NCBI GenBank assembly: GCA_964601895.1
Contig: CAZROT010000015.1
Location: 1-41,605, forward strand
From: CAZROT01 sp964601895
Lineage (GTDB): Bacteria; Pseudomonadota; Gammaproteobacteria; Enterobacterales; Enterobacteriaceae
Direction: 5' to 3'
DNA length: 41,605 nucleotides
The notes under the pieces were generated by a model. The model made no database searches, was not told where the DNA came from, and saw nothing but the letters and a program-made list of their open reading frames with translations. Both the position numbers and the translations under genes were made by a program. This document shows, piece after piece, positions 34,890-41,605 of the stretch (positions are counted from its first letter, which is position 1; each line of letters begins with the position of its first letter).

Positions 34890-35966
34890 TTATTTTGCCT
34901 GCAGGATCCAGACCCGACCGTAATGATTTAACTGTCCTGCAATGCGTTCAGCTTCATGACCGATACCCTGGTAAATGTCCAGATGCTGTCCTTTGATAGC
35001 GCTGCCGACATCCAGTGCTGCCACGAGGTGTAGCTGATGCTGCCCGGTAAATTTTCCCTGACTATCCAGCAGGGGAATTTCTGCCAGCAATGTTGAGCCT
35101 GCAGGAATCAGCAGAGGATCGGCAGCAACGGAGGCTCTGGCAATAAGCGCGACTTTGCTTGCTCCAGTTACGGGTCCATAACCTGCAGGTTTAAAGAAAA
35201 TAAATGACGGATTTTGTTCGAGCAGCTCTCTGACTTGTGTTTCATTGCGGTTATCTGCCCATTGGCGAATGGCCTGCAGTGACATGTTTTCCCGGGTTAC
35301 TTCGCCTCTGTCTATCAGGACCTTAGCGATACTGCGGTATTTATATGCGTTTCTGCCAGCATATGCCATAAATATTGGGGAGCCGCCGTTACCAAAATCA
35401 ACATAACCACTTCCCTGTACTTCCATAATGAAATTATCCAGCAGTGAAGGTGTCCAGGCGATAATTGCATCTGAATGATTCAACGCGCCCGCATAAATAG
35501 CTGCTCTGTCCGGTATAGGGTTTTTTATCTGTGGCATGCGGTATAAGGGATAACGAAATTCATTCTGAGCGGTGTAGCGCGCCTGAATGACAGGAGTATA
35601 GTAGCCAGTGAACTGGACGTTACCAGTCCTATCCACGCCGTGCATTTGTCGTGCATTCAGGCCAGCCTGGTTTAACTGACGGATATCAGCGCCAGTGTCT
35701 AACCAGTTTTTCACTGCATGGAAGGTATGATAATGGTGCTGATACAAATCGGGCGACATTTCCTGGATATGCTGTATTTGTGTCAGGTAGTCATGAATAT
35801 TAGATGGCCTGTTAAGCGCACAGGGTTTATTCATTGTTTCCAGGTTATCAGATGGCAGGCAGTCATATTGCTGACCATGATGAGTTTCTCTGGCATGGCT
35901 TTGTGACAGAAGGGTAACCAGCATTAATGCGCTCAGCAGACAGTGATTCCAGTGCAGATTTATCAT
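34890..35966 (-). CDS. mltA: Membrane-bound lytic transglycosylase A-type enzyme, without lipobox
   Basis: Cleaves peptidoglycan with formation of 1,6-anhydro-muropeptides in the periplasm. It is 358 residues (365 in E. coli). The N-terminal signal is CLLSALMLVTLLSQSHA followed by RE, a type-I-like cleavage pattern. E. coli MltA instead has the lipoprotein signal LAAC, so this copy may be soluble. Core motifs NVQFTGYYTPVIQA, RSIAKVLIDRGEV, LLEQNPSFIFFKP and DVGSAIKGQHLDIYQGIG (with the catalytic Asp) are kept. It lies next to tcdA and tRNA-fMet as in E. coli. Confidence 0.94.
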   Translation of the reverse strand: MINLHWNHCLLSALMLVTLLSQSHARETHHGQQYDCLPSDNLETMNKPCALNRPSNIHDYLTQIQHIQEMSPDLYQHHYHTFHAVKNWLDTGADIRQLNQAGLNARQMHGVDRTGNVQFTGYYTPVIQARYTAQNEFRYPLYRMPQIKNPIPDRAAIYAGALNHSDAIIAWTPSLLDNFIMEVQGSGYVDFGNGGSPIFMAYAGRNAYKYRSIAKVLIDRGEVTRENMSLQAIRQWADNRNETQVRELLEQNPSFIFFKPAGYGPVTGASKVALIARASVAADPLLIPAGSTLLAEIPLLDSQGKFTGQHQLHLVAALDVGSAIKGQHLDIYQGIGHEAERIAGQLNHYGRVWILQAK

Positions 35967-36119
35967 AGGTTACGTTGATCTGGTTATTCTAAGAACAGGA
36001 CGATAGCAAACTGTTATTGATAAAGGAATTCAGCCAACAGAAAATTCTGTTTTTACATAAAAAACCAAAAAATATGCCCATGACAAACACTAAATTTGAT
36101 ATTAAATTATAGAAAAGAC

Positions 36120-36147
36120 TTGCAACAAATTTTATCCGGAGTATAGT
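36120..36147 (+). promoter_or_regulatory. Sigma-70 promoter of tRNA-fMet
   Basis: TTGCAA (36120-36125), 16 bases, then TATAGT (36142-36147), with a GC-rich discriminator 12 bases before the tRNA. The upstream 60 bases are AT-rich, as in an UP element. Confidence 0.75.
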
Positions 36148-36159
36148 GCGCACTTCAGA

Positions 36160-36236
36160 CGCGGGGTGGAGCAGCTTGGTAGCTCGTCGGGCTCATAACC
36201 CGAAGGCCGTCGGTTCAAATCCGGCCCCCGCAACCA
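36160..36236 (+). tRNA. Initiator tRNA-fMet (CAT)
   Basis: 77 bases with encoded CCA. The unpaired first base C, three G-C pairs under the anticodon loop (GGG CTCATAA CCC) and anticodon CAT identify the initiator. E. coli has three copies (metZWV) beside mltA; one is seen here. Confidence 0.97.
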
Positions 36237-36543
36237 ACTAACGTTTAACAGCGTTCACACACCAGATTATCCCCCTTTTTTTAACTTGTGCATATTGCAC
36301 AGGTGGTTTTTCATTTTCATCATGGCATGATAGTGGAATGCGGGAATGTGGATACAAATTGGTTGCCTGTATCTCTGTATGTACCAGCCTGTGATTATCA
36401 CGTATTCTGCTTTAATTCTGGTCTGAATTGGATGGATATCCTGTCATGCCATCGTCTGTTGTACTCTGGTAAAAAGTAACTGTTAAATTTTTTATGGATT
36501 CCCTGTTTTATAGTGGCGCAGGTGAAAAATATAAGGATACGGG
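36237..36543. other. Intergenic region after tRNA-fMet
   Basis: 307 bases with no gene. A T run at about 36275-36281 follows five C and may be a weak terminator of the tRNA transcript; no strong stem precedes it. Nothing else is seen. Confidence 0.4.
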
Positions 36544-37896
36544 ATGGAAAGTCAATTACAGGACCCAGCACTTAAACGTGGACTGAAAAATCGTCATATT
36601 CAACTTATTGCACTGGGAGGTGCAATGGGTACAGGGTTATTTCTTGGCATAGCTCAGACAATACAGCTTGCGGGCCCGGCTGTTTTGTTGGGATATAGCA
36701 TCGCCGGTTTTATTGCGTTTTTAATCATGCGTCAATTGGGTGAAATGGTAGTTGAAGAGCCAGTTGCGGGATCGTTCAGTTATTTTTCCTATAAATATTG
36801 GGGAGATTTTGCCGGTTTTCTCGCGGGCTGGAATTACTGGGTGATGTTTATTGTGGTCGGTATGGCCGAATTGACCGCAGTTGGCATTTATGTACAGTAC
36901 TGGTGGCCTGATCTTCCCTCCTGGATTTCAGTTGCCGTATTTTTCATACTGATTAATGCAATCAATCTGCTGAGTATCCGTATTTACGGTGAAACTGAAT
37001 TCTGGTTGGGAATGGTAAAAGTGGTAGCGGTTATTGGTATGATCCTGTTTGGCGCCTGGTTATTGGTATCAGGAAACGCAGGGCCACAGGCATCTGTCAC
37101 TAATTTGTGGGCCCACGGCGGTTTTATGCCTAACGGTATTGCTGGTCTGATTGCTGCAATGATCGGAATTATGTTTTCTTTCGGTGCGCTGGAGCTGATA
37201 GGAATCACAGCAGCAGAGGCTGAAAATCCCGAGAAAAGCATTCCAAAAGCAACAAATCAGGTTATCTGGCGCATTTTTATTTTTTATATCGCTTCATTAG
37301 CGGTGTTATTGTCGCTTTATCCATGGTATCTCGTGGTTGAAGGTGCCAGTCCTTTTGTGATGATTTTTGATTCCCTGGATGCCAGTCTGGTAGCAACTAT
37401 TCTGAATGTTGTGGTTCTGACAGCGGCCCTGTCAGTCTATAACAGTGGCGTATACAGTAACAGTCGAATGTTACTCGGGCTGGCAAATCAGGGCAATGCG
37501 CCTGAGATTCTGGTAAGAGTCAATAAGCGTGGGGTTCCTGTTGTTTCCGTGCTGTTGTCTGCTCTGGTGACGTCAGTCACTGTATTGATTAACTATCTTA
37601 TTCCAGGTAAAGCTTTTGAGTTATTAGTATCATTATCTGTATCTACGTTAGTTATTAACTGGATAATGATTTGTCTGTCACATCTTAAGTTCCGTGCAGC
37701 AAAAGAAAGTGCAGGGCAGGTCACTCAATTTAAGGCGCTATGGTATCCATGGGGTAATTATTTGTGTCTGCTTTTTCTGGCATCAATATTAGTAGTTATG
37801 TTTTTTACAGAATCTGTGCGTATTTCAGTATTACTTATTCCTCTATGGATGGCCGTATTATGGTGTGCTTTTCTATTAAAGAAGAAATTTCAATAA
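36544..37896 (+). CDS. pheP: Aromatic amino acid permease of PheP/AroP type
   Basis: Inner-membrane amino acid:proton symporter of the APC family, 450 residues, about 12 membrane helices. The N-terminus reads KRGLKNRHIQLIALGGAMGTG, common to AroP and PheP, with the substrate-site GTGLFLG loop. The match is closer to PheP: GPAVLLGY, the WNYWVMF and GIYVQYWWP segments, RIYGETEFW, SVYNSGVYSNSRML and NWIMICLSHLKFRAA. Phenylalanine is the likely main substrate. The start ATG follows AAGGATACGGG. A host-dependent bacterium could use it to import aromatic amino acids. The assignment within PheP/AroP is the uncertain part. Confidence 0.85.
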   Translation: MESQLQDPALKRGLKNRHIQLIALGGAMGTGLFLGIAQTIQLAGPAVLLGYSIAGFIAFLIMRQLGEMVVEEPVAGSFSYFSYKYWGDFAGFLAGWNYWVMFIVVGMAELTAVGIYVQYWWPDLPSWISVAVFFILINAINLLSIRIYGETEFWLGMVKVVAVIGMILFGAWLLVSGNAGPQASVTNLWAHGGFMPNGIAGLIAAMIGIMFSFGALELIGITAAEAENPEKSIPKATNQVIWRIFIFYIASLAVLLSLYPWYLVVEGASPFVMIFDSLDASLVATILNVVVLTAALSVYNSGVYSNSRMLLGLANQGNAPEILVRVNKRGVPVVSVLLSALVTSVTVLINYLIPGKAFELLVSLSVSTLVINWIMICLSHLKFRAAKESAGQVTQFKALWYPWGNYLCLLFLASILVVMFFTESVRISVLLIPLWMAVLWCAFLLKKKFQ

Positions 37897-38294
37897 ATTG
37901 ATAAAAATCATAATATTAACTGATAATTCTTATAGAAAGTGATAAATGTAAATCACTGCCCGCATCCCTGTTATGCGAAAATCAGCACTGATTTAATTCT
38001 GATTTGACTTTTTAAGGCAAATAGTTACATAAGGCTATCTGGCATCAGCTTGATAATACCAGGTTAATGCATATATCAGTGATATAGATAAGCAGTTATG
38101 GTCATAAAAATGAAGATTATTTGTCATATTTTGTGATGCTTAAGATAGACTTTTAACTTTTTTTTATATCAGGTATAGGGTATAAAAAAGGAGGTGCATT
38201 TTTGTCAATAAATAAAGCATTTTATTTTATATTTCAATGAAATAAATATTAAAACAGGCAATATTGCCTGTCATGTTTTTTTGGGGAGTTTTGT
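37897..38294. other. AT-rich upstream region of uvrY
   Basis: 398 bases with no full gene. It contains the 12-codon mini-frame at 38202-38240 and long T-rich stretches near 38150-38166. A promoter for uvrY must lie here, but I cannot choose among several AT-rich candidates. Confidence 0.45.
38202..38240 (+). CDS. Possible 12-residue leader peptide before uvrY
   Basis: A perfect AGGAGG site (38189-38194) lies 7 bases before a TTG, which opens a 12-codon frame reading SINKAFYFIFQ and ending in TGA. It finishes 54 bases before uvrY. It could be a leader peptide or a remnant of an N-terminus; a chance Shine-Dalgarno match is also possible in A/G-rich sequence. Confidence 0.25.
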   Translation: MSINKAFYFIFQ

Positions 38295-38960
38295 TTGATT
38301 AGCGTTCTTCTCGTTGACGACCACGAACTGGTACGGGCAGGCATAAGACTGATTCTTGAAGATACCAAAGGTATTAAGGTAGCGGGCGAAGCTCAGTGTG
38401 GTGAAGATGCGGTGAGGTGGTGTCGTAGCAACGGGGTAGATATCGTTTTAATGGATATGAATATGCCTGGTGTTGGTGGTCTTGAAACAACACGTAAAAT
38501 TGTGCGCTTTTTCCCTGAGACTAAAGTAATCATGTTAACTATTTACACGGAAAATCCATTACCGGTAAAAGTCATGCAGGCAGGTGCCAGTGGATATTTA
38601 AGCAAAGGTGCTGCTCCGCAGGATGTGATTAATGCAATTCGTACAGTGTACGCAGGGCAGCGCTATATAGCGTCTGACATTGCACAAAAAATAGCATTAA
38701 GCCATTTGCAACCACAGACACAAACACCATTCAGCTGCCTTTCTGAGCGTGAATTACAAATCATGCTAATGATAACGAAAGGAAAAAAAGTCAATGAAAT
38801 TTCAGAACAACTCAATCTCAGTTCCAAAACAGTGAACAGTTATCGTTATCGTATGTTTAGTAAGCTTAATATCAGTGGTGATGTTGAACTGACGCATCTT
38901 GCGATTCGGTACGGATTATTTAATGCTAATACCTGGCAGGACAGTGGCGAATCGTTTTGA
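38295..38960 (+). CDS. uvrY: Response regulator UvrY (GacA family)
   Basis: Response regulator of the BarA-UvrY system, which activates the small RNAs that titrate CsrA and so controls carbon use, motility and, in host-associated species, virulence. It is 221 residues (218 in E. coli). The receiver domain has phospho-acceptor D54 in VLMDMNMPG and acidic residues DD at 8-9. The LuxR-type helix-turn-helix lies at about 146-190 (LSERELQIMLM, then NEISEQLNLSSKTVNSY). The start is TTG at 38295 with TGGGGAG just upstream. No barA is in this window. Confidence 0.97.
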   Translation: MISVLLVDDHELVRAGIRLILEDTKGIKVAGEAQCGEDAVRWCRSNGVDIVLMDMNMPGVGGLETTRKIVRFFPETKVIMLTIYTENPLPVKVMQAGASGYLSKGAAPQDVINAIRTVYAGQRYIASDIAQKIALSHLQPQTQTPFSCLSERELQIMLMITKGKKVNEISEQLNLSSKTVNSYRYRMFSKLNISGDVELTHLAIRYGLFNANTWQDSGESF

Positions 38961-40776
38961 TGCTAAGGCATTTTTAAGAACAGTCACCAGCCAGCCTGGT
39001 GTTTACTGTATGTATGATATATCAGAAACAGTTATTTATGTTGGTAAAGCTCGGGATCTTAAAAAGCGTCTCACCAGCTATTTTCGTACTGGTATTAGTA
39101 ATCGTAAGACAGAAGCTTTGGTTGAAAATATTGCTCAGATTGATGTTACTGTCACTCATACGGAAACCGAAGCGTTATTACTTGAACATAATTATATCAA
39201 GCTTTATCAGCCACGATACAATGTCCTGTTAAGAGACGATAAATCTTACCCTTTTATTTTTCTGAGTTCAGAAGAACATCCTCGTATTGCCATTCATCGC
39301 GGTGTCAGGCATGAAAAAGGAGATTATTTTGGTCCCTTCCCAAATGCGTATGCAGTACGGGAAACACTGACATTGTTACAAAAATTATTTCCCGTGCGTC
39401 AGTGTGAAAATACGGTTTATCGCAATCGTTCGCGTCCCTGTCTGCAATACCAGATTAATCGCTGTCTGGGGCCCTGTTGCCCGGGATTAGTAAGTAACGA
39501 AGAATACCAGCGTCAGGTAGACTATGTGCGATTATTTTTATCAGGGAAGGATAACCAGGTGCTGACACAGCTTGTCAGTCAAATGGAGGAAGAAAGTCGA
39601 TTATTACATTTTGAAAATGCTGCACGCACACGTGATCAAATCCACACTATCAGGCGGATTACTGAAAAACAGTTTGTATCTGGTGATACCGAAGATTTAG
39701 ATGTGATTGGTATCGCGTTTTCTGCTGGTCTGGCATGTATCCATGTTTTATTCATCCGTCATGGAAAGGTGTTGGGTAGTCGTAGTTATTTCCCCAGAAT
39801 TCCTGATGGCACTGAAAAATCCGAAGTGGTGCAGACGTTCATTGGTCAGTTTTATTTACAGGGGAATGAGACACGCACTTTGCCGGGAGAAATATTGCTG
39901 GATTTTAATCTGGCTGAAAAAATGCTGCTGGCGGCATTATTAACAGACAGGGCCGCGCGTAAAATTCAGATTCAGTGTAAACCTCGCGGAGATCGTGCAC
40001 GTTATTTAAAACTGGCTGGCACTAACGCACAAGTTGCGCTGGAAACAAAATTATCACAACAATCAACCATTCATCAGCGTCTTAAGGCCCTGGCAAAATT
40101 ACTTAACCTGATTGAAATTAAGCGCATGGAATGTGTTGATGTCAGTCATACTATGGGTGAAGAAACAGTGGCTTCCTGTGTGGTGTTTGATGCAAACGGC
40201 CCTGTAAGATCGGAATACCGGCGTTACAATATCAGTGGCATAACACCAGGAGACGATTATGCGGCGATGTCGCAGGTATTAAAGCGTCGTTACGCAAAAG
40301 TGATGGATGAAAAAAAAATCCCGGATATTGTTTTTATTGATGGTGGCAAAGGGCAGTTAAAACAGGCAATCAATGTCTTTACTGCATTAAATTTTCCCGA
40401 AAACGGGGAGAAACCCAAATTGATAGGTATTGCGAAGGGTAGTGATCGTCAGGCAGGCCTGGAAACGCTGTTTTTATCTGCAGAAGGAAAGGGGATTGCA
40501 TTACCATTAAATTCTCCTGCGTTGCATTTAATCCAGCACATACGTGATGAGGCACATCACCATGCAATAACAGGTCACAGGCAACGTAGAGCCAGATTAA
40601 AAAATACCAGTGAGCTAGAATCAATTCACGGAATAGGCCCAAAACGTCGCCAGATGCTATTAAAATATATGGGGGGGTTGCAATCTTTACTCAATGCCAG
40701 TATTGAAGAAATTATGAAAGTGCCGGGTATTTCTCAGGCTCTTGCAGAGAAAATTTATCATGCATTGAAACACTGA
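38944..40776 (+). CDS. uvrC: UvrABC nucleotide excision repair protein UvrC
   Basis: Makes both incisions around DNA lesions with UvrA and UvrB. The GTG start at 38944 gives MANRFDAKAFLRTVTSQPGV and exactly 610 residues, the E. coli length, overlapping uvrY by 17 bases; an upstream ATG at 38899 is rejected. Domains in order are a GIY-YIG nuclease (PGVYCMYD, VIYVGKARDLKKRL; residues 15-95), a cysteine region (RPCLQYQINRCLGPC), the UvrB-binding UVR segment (about 205-240), the RNase-H-like second nuclease (ECVDVSHTMGE, FIDGGKGQ) and the C-terminal double helix-hairpin-helix (GIGPKRRQMLL, VPGISQALAEKI). Confidence 0.97.
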   Translation: MANRFDAKAFLRTVTSQPGVYCMYDISETVIYVGKARDLKKRLTSYFRTGISNRKTEALVENIAQIDVTVTHTETEALLLEHNYIKLYQPRYNVLLRDDKSYPFIFLSSEEHPRIAIHRGVRHEKGDYFGPFPNAYAVRETLTLLQKLFPVRQCENTVYRNRSRPCLQYQINRCLGPCCPGLVSNEEYQRQVDYVRLFLSGKDNQVLTQLVSQMEEESRLLHFENAARTRDQIHTIRRITEKQFVSGDTEDLDVIGIAFSAGLACIHVLFIRHGKVLGSRSYFPRIPDGTEKSEVVQTFIGQFYLQGNETRTLPGEILLDFNLAEKMLLAALLTDRAARKIQIQCKPRGDRARYLKLAGTNAQVALETKLSQQSTIHQRLKALAKLLNLIEIKRMECVDVSHTMGEETVASCVVFDANGPVRSEYRRYNISGITPGDDYAAMSQVLKRRYAKVMDEKKIPDIVFIDGGKGQLKQAINVFTALNFPENGEKPKLIGIAKGSDRQAGLETLFLSAEGKGIALPLNSPALHLIQHIRDEAHHHAITGHRQRRARLKNTSELESIHGIGPKRRQMLLKYMGGLQSLLNASIEEIMKVPGISQALAEKIYHALKH

Positions 40777-40843
40777 AGTGAATGTTGCACCATATCTATC
40801 AACATTCACAACTCGTCATCAGCCAAACAGTTATTGTAACATT

Positions 40844-41392
40844 ATGCATATGAATGTCCCGACCTGGCTTACTTTGTTTCGTATTGGACTTATCCCATTT
40901 TTCGTTCTGGCATTTTATCTGCCATTTACCTGGGGACCGACACTTTGCGCTGTCATTTTTGTATTTGCAGCAGTAACAGACTGGTTTGATGGCTTTCTGG
41001 CCCGGCGCTGGAAACAGACGACGCGTTTTGGCGCCTTTCTTGACCCGGTAGCGGACAAGATAATGGTTGTGATAGCACTGGTTCTGGTTGCTGAGCATTA
41101 CTATTCGTGGTGGATAACTCTACCGGTTGCTACCATGATTGCCCGTGAAATCATTATATCATCACTGCGTGAATGGATGGCTGAGATTGGGAAACATAGT
41201 AGTGTTAACGTTTCATGGATTGGAAAGATAAAAACAACCGCTCAAATGATATCGTTAGTTGGGCTTTTATGGCGTCCATGTGCTCCTGTGGAGCTTGCGA
41301 GTATTATCCTTTTGTATGTTGCAATGATGTTAACATTCTGGTCGATGTTTCAACATTTAAATACTGCCTGGGCTCATTTTTTTGAGCCGTAG
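40844..41392 (+). CDS. pgsA: CDP-diacylglycerol--glycerol-3-phosphate 3-phosphatidyltransferase
   Basis: Inner-membrane enzyme that makes phosphatidylglycerophosphate, the substrate of PgpA encoded at 13064-13552. The ATG at 40844 gives MHMNVPTWLTLFRIGLIPFF and 182 residues, the E. coli length; the open frame back to 40778 lacks homology. The CDP-alcohol phosphotransferase motif DWFDGFLAR, then GAFLDPVADK, is intact. Four to six membrane helices are visible. It follows uvrC by 67 bases, as in E. coli. Confidence 0.97.
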   Translation: MHMNVPTWLTLFRIGLIPFFVLAFYLPFTWGPTLCAVIFVFAAVTDWFDGFLARRWKQTTRFGAFLDPVADKIMVVIALVLVAEHYYSWWITLPVATMIAREIIISSLREWMAEIGKHSSVNVSWIGKIKTTAQMISLVGLLWRPCAPVELASIILLYVAMMLTFWSMFQHLNTAWAHFFEP

Positions 41393-41442
41393 CAGAAGCG
41401 CCGCAAAAAGCACCAACTGATGATATTAACTCGATAATTTTA

Positions 41443-41470
41443 TTGACTCGCTCTTTCAGGTAAGTAGAAT
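41443..41470 (+). promoter_or_regulatory. Sigma-70 promoter of tRNA-Gly
   Basis: TTGACT (41443-41448), 16 bases, then TAGAAT (41465-41470), with AT-rich DNA just upstream. Transcription would start near 41477, leaving a leader of about 50 bases before the tRNA. It may also serve further tRNA genes beyond the window, as glyW-cysT-leuZ in E. coli. Confidence 0.75.
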
Positions 41471-41529
41471 GCACTGCATCGAATGTCAGGATTTGAAATA
41501 AGATAACGTAAAGCAGTAAATCTTGTATT

Positions 41530-41605
<76 letters not shown>

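Noticed and set aside
36288..36479. 63-codon frame after tRNA-fMet
   Set aside because: No ribosome site or recognisable family; appears to be chance.

Overview
The window reads as chromosome of a host-associated member of the Enterobacterales with a modestly reduced, AT-enriched genome. Most genes match E. coli K-12 proteins closely in length and motifs, and they lie in E. coli-like blocks. Those blocks are joined in a different order and have lost genes internally. Single tRNA copies stand where E. coli has clusters, several intergenic stretches are long and AT-rich, and two ERIC-like repeats split an operon. I cannot name the genus from sequence alone.

Left part (1-8987): a gltX/tRNA block (tRNA-Ala, gltX, tRNA-Val, tRNA-Lys) is embedded in genes I do not recognise. 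These are a left-truncated protein ending in a membrane hairpin (1-1131), a Rossmann-like protein of probable SLOG type (1447-2205) with a small basic reading frame overlapping its end, a 734-residue protein with the same overall design as the first (4856-7060), and two small tandem paralogues (7630-8316, 8559-8987) sharing a basic C-terminal module. This is the accessory and most interesting region.

Middle (9111-26252): nrdR-ribD-ribH-nusB-thiL-pgpA (ribonucleotide reductase control, riboflavin, antitermination, thiamine, phosphatidylglycerol) is followed by a GNAT gene, the isoprenoid genes dxs and ispA with xseB on the minus strand, then thiI, yajL, yajQ and zipA. The phosphotransferase operon ptsH-ptsI-crr closes the block. 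Relative to E. coli, panE is missing between yajL and yajQ, yajO is replaced by the GNAT gene, and cysZ/cysK are missing between zipA and ptsH.

Right part (26253-41605): a 1.2-kb gene-poor gap is followed by a DUF2165 membrane protein. Then comes a compacted version of the E. coli queF-mltA-tRNA-fMet segment (queF, ppnN, rlmM, ygdD, csdA, csdE, tcdA, mltA, tRNA-fMet), with sdaCB, the fuc genes, gcvA and ygdI gone. A PheP-type aromatic amino acid permease follows, then uvrY-uvrC-pgsA and a tRNA-Gly that ends at the last base of the window.

Overall the region holds core functions (translation, tRNA modification, cofactor, isoprenoid and lipid synthesis, sugar uptake, DNA repair), with small orphan genes around the tRNA genes that may serve interaction with a host. 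Comparisons to E. coli gene order and protein length are from memory; no database search was possible.
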